Shown here in pieces: positions 57,011-64,000 of a stretch of 64,000 nucleotides of DNA. The translations under genes were made by a program, and so were the position numbers. The stretch lies in the NCBI RefSeq assembly GCF_009765835.1, contig NZ_LMUS01000001.1, positions 920,198 through 984,197 on the forward strand, read 5' to 3'. Below the pieces are notes generated by a model, which saw only the letters and a list, made by a program, of their open reading frames with translations, was not told the DNA's origin and did not search any database. The stretch's first letter is position 1. Each line of letters opens with the position of its first letter. This DNA is from Granulicella sp. L56 (lineage in GTDB: Bacteria > Acidobacteriota > Terriglobia > Terriglobales > Acidobacteriaceae).

Positions 57011-57357
57011 TCACCTTCCCTTTCGCCCATCGCCAGCACCCGCCCCATCACACTCGACAATCTCTGCCAATAGACTGTGTCCTCGGCCATCTGCTTCAGC
57101 CCGCGCTTCGTGATCGAATAAAACTTCGCCTTGCGGTTGTTCTCCGACGTTCCCCACTCCGCCGAGATCCATCCGCGATGCTGTAACCGCACCAGCGACG
57201 CATAGATCGTCCCCTGGTTCAGGAGCACCTCATCGCCACTCACCTGCTCGATGCGCCGCGCGATGCCATAGCCATGCATCTCGCCCATCGCAGACAGTGT
57301 CTGCAAAACCATCAGATCCAACGTCCCCTGCAACAAATCGAGCTTCGAATCTCCCAC
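57007..57357 (-). CDS. PadR-family transcriptional regulator
   Basis: About 116 residues. The winged HTH includes LDLLQGTLDLMVLQTLSAMGEMHGYGI, SGDEVLLNQGTIYASLVRLQHRGWI and the wing RKAKFYSITKRGLKQMAED, all typical of PadR regulators. GTG 57357 is preferred to the frame's GTG at 57381 because AGGAGG lies 5-6 bases before it. It overlaps the ADOP permease gene by 4 bp; the PadR-ADOP pair is a known acidobacterial arrangement. It is preceded by a large nested palindrome that must cover its promoter or ribosome-binding site. Confidence 0.92.
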   Translation of the reverse strand: MGDSKLDLLQGTLDLMVLQTLSAMGEMHGYGIARRIEQVSGDEVLLNQGTIYASLVRLQHRGWISAEWGTSENNRKAKFYSITKRGLKQMAEDTVYWQRLSSVMGRVLAMGEREGE

Positions 57358-57364
57358 GAGTGCC

Positions 57365-57418
57365 TCCTGTGGCGTAACCACATCAGTCTGCCATAACTGA
57401 TGTGGTTACGCCACAGGA
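57365..57418. promoter_or_regulatory. Nested perfect palindrome over the padR promoter/RBS
   Basis: The outer arms 57365-57387 and 57396-57418 are perfect 23-bp inverted copies separated by 8 bp. Each arm contains a smaller palindrome, TGTGGCGTAACCACA (57368-57382) and TGTGGTTACGCCACA (57401-57415). The left arm overlaps the Shine-Dalgarno of padR, so it could be a double operator, an mRNA hairpin, or both. Confidence 0.7.
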
Positions 57419-57531
57419 AAAGAAAAGTTCCCATCCGCGCAAATTGCGCCGTTCTCACCAGATCGGCGGGGCGTAAATCGCCGATCCCTATCAAAATCCC
57501 CCCCGATCTCGTACACTTGGAGGCAAATACT

Positions 57532-57984
57532 ATGTCGAGCACAGCCCAGAAAAGCCCGATCAAGATCGTCATCGCCGCGATCATCATCATCGCGACGATG
57601 GGGTACCTGGCCTACACCGGCGTTCAGGACAACAAGAGCTACTACGTCACCATCGGCGAGCTGCAAGCCATGGGCAACAAGGCCTATGTCCGCCATCTCC
57701 GCGTCGCAGGCAACGTAGCTCCGGGCAGCATCCACCGCAGTGGAACCTACGTCGACTTCTCTCTGCTGGAGCAGAACCGCACCCTCAGGGTCAGCTACAA
57801 AGGCATTGAGCCGCCGCCCGACACCTTCAAGGACGACGCTCAGGCCCTCGCCGTAGGCACCTACGGACACGACGGCGTCTTCCACGCCACGCAGCTCCAA
57901 GCCAAATGCGCCTCCAAGTACGCTCCGGCAAAGCCCGCCGCGACCACCACCGCAGTCGCTCTCCCCGCCGACTTCAAAAAATAA
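57532..57984 (+). CDS. ccmE: Cytochrome c heme chaperone CcmE, CxxxY variant
   Basis: A 150-residue membrane-anchored OB-fold protein. One N-terminal membrane segment (IKIVIAAIIIIATMGYLAYTG) is followed by a periplasmic beta-barrel (AYVRHLRVAGNVAPGS) and a flexible tail. The heme-attachment site is Cys126-x-x-x-Tyr130 (AKCASKYAP), the variant replacing HxxxY of the enterobacterial type. It carries heme from CcmC toward the apocytochrome. GGAGG precedes the ATG at 57532. It is first of the ccm cluster and directly abuts ccmA. Confidence 0.9.
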   Translation: MSSTAQKSPIKIVIAAIIIIATMGYLAYTGVQDNKSYYVTIGELQAMGNKAYVRHLRVAGNVAPGSIHRSGTYVDFSLLEQNRTLRVSYKGIEPPPDTFKDDAQALAVGTYGHDGVFHATQLQAKCASKYAPAKPAATTTAVALPADFKK

Positions 57985-58692
57985 ATGGAGAAGTCAGCCA
58001 AGCCCAGCAACGGCGCATCCGGCAGCACCGCCGCCGAACTCGAATCCGTCTCCAAGATCTACGGCACCTTCGCCGCCCTTCGCAACGTCTCCGCCAGCTT
58101 TGAATCAGGCACCTGCACCGTCATCGTAGGCGAAAATGGTGCCGGAAAATCCACCCTCCTACGTGTCCTCGCCGGTCTCATCACTCCCACCCGTGGCACC
58201 GCCCGCGTCTTCTCCGAATCTCCACAGAGCCAGCGTCATCGCATGGCCTACATGAGCCACTCCACCATGCTCTACGACGAGCTGACCGCCATGGAGAACC
58301 TCAACTACTTCGCCTCCCTCTACCGCGATGGCGGGTGTGCCTGCGTAGGCAGCCCTGAGATGGCCCTCCGCGCCGTCGGCCTCGACCCCACGCTCAGCCG
58401 CCCCGTCGGCCAATATTCGCAGGGCATGCGCCAGCGTGCCTCGCTCGCCCGCGTTCTCCAGACCGATCCAGAAATCCTTCTCCTCGACGAGCCCTTCTCC
58501 AACCTCGATGTAGCCTCCGCTCACCACATGGTCGAGCTGCTCGCCGACTTCCGCACCTGGCCAGTAGCTGGCGGCGGCAAACGCACCATCCTGCTCACCA
58601 CTCATCAGGCTCATCTCGCTGAGCCCATCGCCGACACCACCCTCTCCATGCGCAACGGCCAGATCATCCAGCCGGAGGCGGTCGCCAAGTGA
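57985..58692 (+). CDS. ccmA: Heme ABC exporter ATP-binding protein CcmA
   Basis: A 235-residue ABC ATPase. It has Walker A VGENGAGKST (about 48-57), signature YSQGMRQRASLARVL, Walker B EILLLDEPFSNLD and H-loop TTHQAH. It partners with CcmB and CcmC to release holo-CcmE. It starts the base after ccmE stops and overlaps the YbaK-like gene by 4 bp (GTGA). A Cys-rich insert (DGGCACVGS) is unusual for the family but may not be functional. Confidence 0.92.
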   Translation: MEKSAKPSNGASGSTAAELESVSKIYGTFAALRNVSASFESGTCTVIVGENGAGKSTLLRVLAGLITPTRGTARVFSESPQSQRHRMAYMSHSTMLYDELTAMENLNYFASLYRDGGCACVGSPEMALRAVGLDPTLSRPVGQYSQGMRQRASLARVLQTDPEILLLDEPFSNLDVASAHHMVELLADFRTWPVAGGGKRTILLTTHQAHLAEPIADTTLSMRNGQIIQPEAVAK

Positions 58693-59189
58693 AGCCTCCC
58701 GCCAAAACCAACGCCGCCCGTCTGCTCGACAGCCTCAACATCACCTACGAGCTGCGCGCCTACGAGGTCGATCTCGAAGACCTGACCGCCATCTCGGTCG
58801 CCCGCAAGATCGGCCTTCCTCCGGAGCAGGTCTTCAAGACCCTCCTCGCCCACACCAACGATGGCGCCAGCGGCAAAGCAGGAATAGAGCATCTCTTCGC
58901 CGTCATCCCCGGAGACGCCGAACTCGATCTGAAAAAGCTGGCCCACGCCGCCAACGCAAAAAAGGCCGAGCTGGCATCCCTCAAAGAAGTCGAACCGCTC
59001 ACCGGCTACATCCGTGGCGGAGTCACCGTCATGGCGGCCCGCAAACCCTTCCCCGCCTACGCCGACGAGACCATCGAGCTACACGACCTCATCTCCATCT
59101 CCGCCGGACAGCGCGGCCTGCAAATCCTGCTCTCCCCCGCCGACTACCTCCGCGCCGCCAACGCCACCCTGGCCGACCTCACCAAATGA
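58689..59189 (+). CDS. YbaK/EbsC-type Cys-tRNA(Pro) deacylase
   Basis: A 166-residue single-domain trans-editing protein. It starts at GTG 58689 and shows the family pattern LNITYELRAYEVD, ISVARKIGLPPEQVFKTLL, LAHAANAKKAELA and TGYIRGGVTVM. It deacylates Cys mischarged on tRNA-Pro (family knowledge). It is inserted between ccmA and ccmB, overlapping both by 4 bp, so it is part of the cytochrome maturation operon although not a maturation protein. Confidence 0.92.
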   Translation: MKPPAKTNAARLLDSLNITYELRAYEVDLEDLTAISVARKIGLPPEQVFKTLLAHTNDGASGKAGIEHLFAVIPGDAELDLKKLAHAANAKKAELASLKEVEPLTGYIRGGVTVMAARKPFPAYADETIELHDLISISAGQRGLQILLSPADYLRAANATLADLTK

Positions 59190-59869
59190 AATATATCGGC
59201 CACGTCCTCGCCCACCTCCGCAAAGACCTCCGCATCGAGTGGCGCTCCCGCGACTCCATCAACGGAATGCTCTTCTTCGCGCTGCTGGTGGTCGTCGTCT
59301 TCTCGCTCGCCTTCGACCCCACAGCCGCCGTCTCCCGCCAGATCTCCGGAGGCATCCTCTGGGTAGCGCTGCTCTTCGCCACCGTCACCGCGCTCAACCA
59401 AGCATGGACCCGCGAGCAGAACCATCAGGTCCTCGAAGCCCAACGCATGGCCCCCGCTCCTGCGTCCGCACTCTTCCTGGGCAAAGCCATCGCCAACATG
59501 CTCTTCGTCCTCGTCGTCGAAGCCGTTCTGGCCCCGGTCTTCATCGTCTTCTACAACCTGCACGTCCTCGGCAATGCGTGGCTGCTCGCGCTCATTCTCC
59601 CCCTCGGCACCTGGGCGCTGGTGGTCAACGGAACCTTCTTCGCTGTGCTCGGCCTGCGCACCCGCAACCGCGAACTCCTCCTGCCCCTGCTGCTCCTTCC
59701 CATCTCACTCCCGGCGCTTCTGGGCATGGTCGAAGCCACCACCGGAGTCCTCACCGCCCAGCTCGATCCCCTCGAAATCAACACCTGGATCACCCAGCTC
59801 GCCGGATACGATCTCATCTTCACGATCGTCTGCATTCTGCTCTTTGAAACCGTCCTCAACGCCGAATAG
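59186..59869 (+). CDS. ccmB: Heme exporter protein CcmB
   Basis: A 227-residue permease with six hydrophobic segments. The N-terminus (LRKDLRIEWRSRDSINGMLFFALLVV) and the middle region (ALNQAWTREQNHQVLEAQRMAP) match CcmB. It forms the membrane half of the CcmAB ATPase. Its ATG overlaps the upstream stop (ATGA). About 130 bp separate it from ccmC, containing a dispersed repeat. Confidence 0.9.
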   Translation: MKYIGHVLAHLRKDLRIEWRSRDSINGMLFFALLVVVVFSLAFDPTAAVSRQISGGILWVALLFATVTALNQAWTREQNHQVLEAQRMAPAPASALFLGKAIANMLFVLVVEAVLAPVFIVFYNLHVLGNAWLLALILPLGTWALVVNGTFFAVLGLRTRNRELLLPLLLLPISLPALLGMVEATTGVLTAQLDPLEINTWITQLAGYDLIFTIVCILLFETVLNAE

Positions 59870-59921
59870 CGCCCGGTCAAAGCAACTCAGCATTTTTCCG
59901 TCTCAGGCAGAACAAAAGCAC

Positions 59922-59960
59922 GTCATCTCGACCGGAGCGAAGCGGAGTGGAGAGACCCCT
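59922..59960. repeat. Dispersed intergenic repeat, copy B
   Basis: It contains GTCATCTCGACCGGAGCGA (59922-59940) and GTGGAGAGACCCCT (59947-59960), matching copy A (43471-43524) at both ends with a different centre. It lies between ccmB and ccmC. Confidence 0.65.
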
Positions 59961-60000
59961 GTATTTCGCCTTTCGCCCGCCTCACCAAGCTCTTCCATCC

Positions 60001-60780
60001 GTGAAAACGTCCCAGCCAGGCAATTCGGGTAAAATTGTCCGCATAGTGTCCCGACCCGCCATCTTCCGCACCGTCGCCTGGCTCTGGTTCCTCGCCAGCC
60101 TCGTCGTCCTCGTCATCGGCTTCCGCGAGGCGATCTTCCTTGTGCCCACCGACGCGGCCCAGGGCGACGCTGGACGAATCTTCTACTACCACGTCCCCAT
60201 CTCGATGTTGAGCCTGCTCTTTCCCTACATTAACTTCGTGGCCTCGCTCGCCTATCTTTATTGGCGCCGCCGCGATCCCCTCAAGGCCCTCACCTCTGAC
60301 GCCCTCGCCCTTACCGCCGCCGAAGTGACCGTCGTCTACGCCACTATCTGCCTGGTCACCGGCAGTATCTGGGGACGCGCTACCTGGGGCATCTGGTGGA
60401 CGTGGGACCCGCGCCTCACCAGCATGTTGCTGCTCTGGCTGCTCTACGTCAGCTATCTGATGCTGCGGCGTTTCTCCTCCGCCGGTCAAAGCCAGACCCT
60501 CGCCGCCGTCCTCTCCGTCTTCGCCGCTGTGGATGTCCCTATCGTCTATATGTCTATCCGCTGGTGGCGCACCCAGCATCCGGCTCCCGTCTTTGGCGGC
60601 GGTCCTGACTCCGGCCTCGACCCCTCCATGATGCCTGCATTTATCTGGAACATCGTCGGGTGGGCCATGTGGGGCATCTTCATCCTCGGCTTCCGTTTCG
60701 CTCTTGAGCGCCGCCGTCAACTGGCCGAGCAGGAAGCAGCCCTCAGTGCCATCGAAGCCTCTCTGGAGACCGCCCAATGA
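60001..60780 (+). CDS. ccmC: Heme handling protein CcmC
   Basis: About 259 residues with six membrane segments. The tryptophan-rich heme-binding motif is GRATWGIWWTWDPRLTS, and the flanking His residues lie in FYYHVPIS and TQHPAP. It loads heme onto CcmE. The start is uncertain: GTG 60001 is taken, GTG 60046 is possible, and a longer frame from 59947 would run into the dispersed repeat and is rejected. It overlaps ccmD by 4 bp. Confidence 0.88.
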   Translation: MKTSQPGNSGKIVRIVSRPAIFRTVAWLWFLASLVVLVIGFREAIFLVPTDAAQGDAGRIFYYHVPISMLSLLFPYINFVASLAYLYWRRRDPLKALTSDALALTAAEVTVVYATICLVTGSIWGRATWGIWWTWDPRLTSMLLLWLLYVSYLMLRRFSSAGQSQTLAAVLSVFAAVDVPIVYMSIRWWRTQHPAPVFGGGPDSGLDPSMMPAFIWNIVGWAMWGIFILGFRFALERRRQLAEQEAALSAIEASLETAQ

Positions 60781-60920
60781 CCTGGCACACCTTCTTCAAC
60801 CTGAGCACCATCGAACACAGGCACCTGCTCGCGGTCTACGCCATTGTCCTGATCGTCCAGGGCGGCTATTTTCTCTCAATTTTGCGGGGATGGCTGCGGT
60901 CGAAGAAGCCGCGCGACTAA
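60777..60920 (+). CDS. ccmD: Small CcmD-like membrane protein (47 residues)
   Basis: A small frame starting with ATG at 60777, overlapping the ccmC stop (ATGA). It has one membrane segment (LLAVYAIVLIVQGGYFLSIL) and a basic end (RSKKPRD). Size, topology, position after ccmC and cytoplasmic basic tail fit CcmD, which assists heme release from CcmC/CcmE. The hairpin at 60926-60955 directly after it suggests the operon ends here. Confidence 0.85.
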   Translation: MTWHTFFNLSTIEHRHLLAVYAIVLIVQGGYFLSILRGWLRSKKPRD

Positions 60921-60925
60921 AAAAG

Positions 60926-60955
60926 CAACGAAGCTACAAAATCGCAGCTTCGTTG
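60926..60955 (+). terminator. Terminator after ccmD
   Basis: CAACGAAGCT (60926-60935) pairs with AGCTTCGTTG (60946-60955) around a 10-base loop, 5 bp beyond the ccmD stop; a run of A precedes it. The T-tract is weak. Confidence 0.65.
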
Positions 60956-61071
60956 TCCGAGAAGAATTACAGATGACGCGGAACTCGCTAAAAGCGGATT
61001 TCCGCCTCTGCTCCTCCTAAACACTGTCACCCCCAAAAGGTTTCGAAAAAAAGTCGGTGCGTTCATTCGCC

Positions 61072-61102
61072 CTAATTCACTTGCATATAGCAAGTGAATT
61101 AG
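61072..61102. promoter_or_regulatory. Perfect 13-bp palindrome, probable HxlR operator
   Basis: CTAATTCACTTGC (61072-61084), spacer ATATA, GCAAGTGAATTAG (61090-61102). It ends 14 bp before the HxlR GTG start, so bound protein would block the promoter or initiation. Confidence 0.8.
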
Positions 61103-61116
61103 CTATCGTCTCAGGC

Positions 61117-61608
61117 GTGCCAGAAAAGCCAAAATCGAAGCCCCGCTCCGGCTGCCCGGTCAGCGTCGCACTCGAAAAGTTCGGAGACCGCTGGTCCCTG
61201 CTGATCATCCGCGACCTCATGGTGCGGGGATACAAGACCTTCAAGGAGTTTCAGGAGTCCGGCGAAGGCATCTCTACCAATATCCTCGCCGACCGCTTGC
61301 AAAAGCTCGAAGCCGGAGAGATCATTCTCCGCGAGCCGGAAGAGACCGACGGAAGAAAGATCAACTATCGCCTCACCGAAAAGGGGATCGATCTTGCTCC
61401 GGTGCTGCTCGAGTTGCTTCTTTGGAGCGCGAAGCACGAGCAGACGGGCGCTCCCTGTGAGGTGATGGCGCAGATGGCACAGAGCCGCGAAGCCGTCCTC
61501 TCCGAAACCCATCGCCGCTGGAAAGATCGCGATCCCAACCCCATCCTGCCCCCGTTCGTCGATACAAAGCCGAAAAACCCTAAAGGAGCAACCCATGAGC
61601 AAAGTTAG
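61117..61608 (+). CDS. HxlR-family transcriptional regulator
   Basis: About 163 residues from GTG 61117. The winged HTH reads [37 protein letters not shown], then [19 protein letters not shown] and the wing [13 protein letters not shown], the HxlR pattern. A conserved N-terminal Cys (SGCPV, Cys13) is the redox- or aldehyde-sensing position in several HxlR proteins (family knowledge). It overlaps the following propeller gene by 14 bp and is preceded by a perfect palindrome, so autoregulation of the whole operon is likely. Confidence 0.9.
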   Translation: MPEKPKSKPRSGCPVSVALEKFGDRWSLLIIRDLMVRGYKTFKEFQESGEGISTNILADRLQKLEAGEIILREPEETDGRKINYRLTEKGIDLAPVLLELLLWSAKHEQTGAPCEVMAQMAQSREAVLSETHRRWKDRDPNPILPPFVDTKPKNPKGATHEQS

Positions 61609-62710
61609 AGTCCTAGTTGGCACTCGCAAGGGTGCCTTCGTCCTCACCTCCGACGGCAAGCGTGAAAAGTGGGACATCAGCGGCCCCCACTTCGCCGGAT
61701 GGGAGATGTACCACCTCAAAGGCTCGCCCGCCGACCCCAACCGCATCTACGCCTCGCAGACCAGCGGATGGTTCGGCCAGGTCATCCAGCGCTCCGACGA
61801 CGGCGGCAAAACCTGGTCGCCGGTCGGCAACAAGTTCACCTACGAAGGCGTCCCCGGCACCCACCAGTGGTACGACGGCACGGCGCATCCGTGGGAGTTC
61901 AAACGCGTCTGGCACCTCGAACCTTCGTTCACCGATCCGGACACCGTCTACGCTGGCATCGAGGACGCCGCCATCTTCCGCAGCACTGACGGCGGCCAGA
62001 ACTGGAACGAGATCCCCGGCCTCCGTGAGCATGGCTCCGGCCCGCGCTGGCAGCCCGGCGCGGGCGGCATGTGCCTGCACACCATCCTCCTCGACCCCAG
62101 CGATCCCCAGCGCATGTACATCGCCATCTCCGCCGCCGGAGCCTTCCGCACCGACGACGGCGGCAAGACCTGGCAGCCCATCAACCAGGGTCTCCACTCG
62201 CAATACATCCCCGACCCCAAGGCCGACGTCGGACACTGCGTCCACCACATCGCCATGCACCCGACGCGTCCCACAACATTGTTCATGCAGAAGCACTGGG
62301 ACGTCATGCGCTCCGACAACGCCGGAGACCACTGGCACGAGATCAGCGGCAACCTTCCCACTGACTTCGGCTTCGCCATCGACGTCCACGCCCACGAGCC
62401 CGAGACCATCTACGTCGTTCCGATCAAGTCCGACTCCGAGCACTTCCCCCTCGACGGCCAGCTCCGCGTCTACCGCAGCCGCACCGGCGGCAACGAGTGG
62501 GAGCCGCTCACCAAGGGTCTTCCGCAGTCCGACTGCTACGTCAACGTCCTGCGTGACGCCATGGCCGTCGACCAGCTCGACTCCTGCGGCGTCTACTTCG
62601 GCACCACCGGCGGCCAGGTCTACGTCTCGCCCAATGCCGGAGATACCTGGTCGCCCATCGTCCGCGATCTTCCTGCCGTCCTTTCCGTCGAGGTCCAGAC
62701 CATCGCATGA
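61595..62710 (+). CDS. Asp-box (BNR/sialidase-like) beta-propeller protein
   Basis: A 371-residue protein without a signal peptide. At least five Asp-box hairpins are visible, [40 protein letters not shown] and [10 protein letters not shown], which indicates a 6-7-bladed propeller of the sortilin/sialidase type. Sialidase catalytic residues are not obvious, so binding or an unrelated reaction is more likely. AAAGGAG precedes the ATG. It overlaps the HxlR gene on its left and the MoaD-like gene on its right (ATGA). It is the middle partner of a three-gene unit. Confidence 0.87.
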   Translation: MSKVRVLVGTRKGAFVLTSDGKREKWDISGPHFAGWEMYHLKGSPADPNRIYASQTSGWFGQVIQRSDDGGKTWSPVGNKFTYEGVPGTHQWYDGTAHPWEFKRVWHLEPSFTDPDTVYAGIEDAAIFRSTDGGQNWNEIPGLREHGSGPRWQPGAGGMCLHTILLDPSDPQRMYIAISAAGAFRTDDGGKTWQPINQGLHSQYIPDPKADVGHCVHHIAMHPTRPTTLFMQKHWDVMRSDNAGDHWHEISGNLPTDFGFAIDVHAHEPETIYVVPIKSDSEHFPLDGQLRVYRSRTGGNEWEPLTKGLPQSDCYVNVLRDAMAVDQLDSCGVYFGTTGGQVYVSPNAGDTWSPIVRDLPAVLSVEVQTIA

Positions 62711-63015
62711 CAACGAACCGCATCCGCGTCGAGTTGCCCGCTCATCTCCGCACTCTCGCACAAGTGCACGGCGAAGTCACGCTCGACGTAGCGCCACCCA
62801 TCACGCTGCGCTCCGTCCTCGACGCTCTCGAAGCCAGCTACCCCATGCTCGCCGGGACCATCCGCGACCACACCACCCAGCAGCGTCGCCCCTTCCTGCG
62901 CTTCTTTGCCTGCGAAGAAGACCTCTCCCACCAATCCCCGGACACGCCACTCCCCGAAGCCGTCGTCACCGCCCGCGAACCGCTTCTCATCATAGGAGCC
63001 ATCGCAGGCGGTTGA
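62707..63015 (+). CDS. MoaD/ThiS-family ubiquitin-like protein with C-terminal Gly-Gly
   Basis: A 102-residue beta-grasp protein. The N-terminal strand ([15 protein letters not shown]) and [17 protein letters not shown] match MoaD/ThiS, and it ends IIGAIAGG, the di-Gly tail used for adenylation and thiocarboxylate formation. It may be a sulfur carrier or a protein modifier. The ATG overlaps the propeller stop by 4 bp. No MoeB/ThiF-type activating enzyme or MoaE lies in the window, so it is not part of a molybdopterin operon here. Confidence 0.87.
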   Translation: MTTNRIRVELPAHLRTLAQVHGEVTLDVAPPITLRSVLDALEASYPMLAGTIRDHTTQQRRPFLRFFACEEDLSHQSPDTPLPEAVVTAREPLLIIGAIAGG

Positions 63016-63106
63016 GATCTGCTGAAACCTACTGACGTAACGCTGTCAGCAGACCCTGTTTAGGCTCTTGCAGTAACCCCAATTCACACCACAAAAAGGA
63101 GCAGCC

Positions 63107-63520
63107 ATGAAAGAGTTCAATACCTACCTCAACTTCAACGGAAACTGTCGTCAGGCCATGGAGTTCTACGCCAAATGCCTCGGCGCCGATCTGCAGGTCA
63201 TGCCGTTCTCGCAAGGCCCCATGGAAGTCACCCCGGAGACGAAGGACAAAGTCCTTCACGCCCGCCTCAGCAAAGGAACACAGGTCATCATGGCCTCCGA
63301 TTGCCCTCCCGGCGTGTCGCTCACCGAGGGCAATAACTTCTCCATCAGCATCAACTGCGAGAGCCGCGAAGAGGTCGACAAACTCTTTGCCTCGCTCGGC
63401 GAAAAGGGCAAAGTCGTTATGCCCGCACAAGACATGTTCTGGGGAGCCTACTTCGGCATGGTCACCGACCAGTTCGGCATCAACTGGATGTTCAACTTCG
63501 AGATCCCGAAGCAAAGCTGA
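63107..63520 (+). CDS. VOC-superfamily protein (PhnB/glyoxalase-like)
   Basis: A 137-residue protein of the PhnB subgroup with paired beta-alpha-beta-beta-beta modules. Typical stretches are LNFNGNCRQAMEFYAKCLGADLQ, SISINCESREEVDKLFASLG and MFWGAYFGMVTDQFGINWMFN. The subgroup's biochemical role is mostly unknown, with bleomycin-resistance-like or metabolite-binding suggestions. AAAGGAG lies about 8 bases before the ATG. It is about 90 bp after the ubiquitin-like gene and ends before a strong hairpin. Confidence 0.9.
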   Translation: MKEFNTYLNFNGNCRQAMEFYAKCLGADLQVMPFSQGPMEVTPETKDKVLHARLSKGTQVIMASDCPPGVSLTEGNNFSISINCESREEVDKLFASLGEKGKVVMPAQDMFWGAYFGMVTDQFGINWMFNFEIPKQS

Positions 63521-63543
63521 GCAAAAGCTGGCTGCAACGAACC

Positions 63544-63571
63544 GCCTACGTTCCGTTAATGGAACGTAGGC
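63544..63571 (+). terminator. Terminator after the VOC gene
   Basis: GCCTACGTTCC (63544-63554), loop GTTAAT, GGAACGTAGGC (63561-63571), followed by TTTGCTTTG. A typical intrinsic terminator. Confidence 0.8.
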
Positions 63572-63698
63572 TTTGCTTTGCCACTTTTTATCGCGTGCTT
63601 GATCCTCGGAACAAGCCATCGTTAAGCCACTCGACGATGCCACTGTGTAAAATGGCCTCGTACAAATAAACCGCAAAACGCACAGGAGAACTACAGCA

Positions 63699-64000
63699 AT
63701 GTCGAAGTTGACCCCAGGTAAGCTCGCCGGACTCAAATCCGTCTCCGATTCCCGCGGCGTCATCGCCGCAGCGGCGATGGACCAGCGCGGCTCCCTCCAG
63801 AAGTCCCTTGCCAAAGAGCGCGGAGCAGCAGCCGACTCCCACGATCTCGAAGTCTTCAAGACCCTCGTCACCGAGGTCCTCACCAAGCACGCCTCGGCCA
63901 TCCTGCTCGACCCCGAGTTCGGCCTGCCCGCCTCCAAGCACCGCAATGGCAAGGGCCTCCTGCTCGCCTACGAGAAGACCGGCTACGATGCGCAGACTGC
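63699..64000 (+). CDS. Tagatose-1,6-bisphosphate aldolase-like (LacD-type), N-terminal part only
   Basis: About 100 residues are visible before the window ends. The start MSKLTPGKLAGLKSVSDSRG is followed by VIAAAAMDQRGSLQKSLA and the strand HASAILLDPEFGLPASKH, matching LacD/tagatose-bisphosphate aldolases (class I, DUF2090-like). AGGAG lies about 10 bases before the ATG. The lysine Schiff-base residue lies beyond the window, so the family call cannot be completed. Confidence 0.72.
   Translation, partial: MSKLTPGKLAGLKSVSDSRGVIAAAAMDQRGSLQKSLAKERGAAADSHDLEVFKTLVTEVLTKHASAILLDPEFGLPASKHRNGKGLLLAYEKTGYDAQT

Noticed and set aside
61613..62761. 382-codon frame antisense to the propeller gene
   Set aside because: Val/Gly/Asp-rich shadow; Asp-box repeats on the plus strand are decisive.
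61617..63035. 472-codon plus-strand frame overlapping the propeller gene
   Set aside because: Ser/Pro/Thr/Arg low-complexity translation of the other frame of a high-GC gene.

Overview
The window looks like a chromosomal segment from an acidobacterium of the Terriglobia/Acidobacteriaceae type (Terriglobus, Granulicella, Edaphobacter and relatives). Three observations support this. There are three very large Oar-type TonB-dependent receptors, each with an N-terminal carboxypeptidase-regulatory-like domain. There is a PadR regulator coupled to an 'acidobacterial duplicated orphan permease' (ADOP). Short dispersed palindromes lie between genes. The assignment rests on gene families only. No rRNA, tRNA, CRISPR array, transposase or phage gene was recognised.

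Left part (1-8.4 kb): a marR / isochorismatase-like / membrane-protein operon behind a perfect palindromic operator, an SDR epimerase divergent from an AraC regulator, a LysR regulator divergent from an aldo/keto reductase, the fossil of a TetR gene, and a GH32 fructan hydrolase. 8.4-23.7 kb: a catabolic island for lysine or 2-aminoadipate. It holds a class III aminotransferase, an ALDH7-type semialdehyde dehydrogenase, a DUF1338 2-oxoadipate dioxygenase/decarboxylase (HglS-like) and a divergent LysR regulator, flanked by two Oar-type receptors and a TPR lipoprotein-like or periplasmic protein. 23.7-32.6 kb: two divergent operons sharing one promoter region. They contain an APC permease, a third receptor, an esterase and four separate AhpD-fold proteins that all keep the AhpD relay motif.

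32.6-43.5 kb: a GH127-type arabinofuranosidase, a copZ-copA-csoR copper operon with a CsoR-like operator, two small zinc-ribbon proteins, purU, a DsbA-like thiol oxidoreductase and nadE. 43.5-52.7 kb: a polyprenyl-phosphate sugar transferase, an MlaF-like ABC ATPase, mobA, an M20 peptidase, two cupins, a flavin reductase-like FNR protein, a DUF488 protein, an acyl-CoA dehydrogenase and a small membrane protein. 52.7-64 kb: thiC, ADOP permease plus PadR with a striking nested palindrome, a ccmE-ccmA-ybaK-ccmB-ccmC-ccmD cytochrome c maturation operon, and an HxlR / Asp-box beta-propeller / MoaD-like ubiquitin-fold operon behind a perfect palindrome. A VOC protein and the start of a tagatose-bisphosphate-aldolase-like gene close the window.

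The two best candidates for undescribed biology are the HxlR/propeller/ubiquitin-like operon (61.1-63.0 kb) and the divergent four-AhpD locus (23.7-32.6 kb). The lysine/2-oxoadipate island is a recognisable pathway in an unusual receptor-rich setting. Functions are inferred from family motifs read by eye; no database search was possible.
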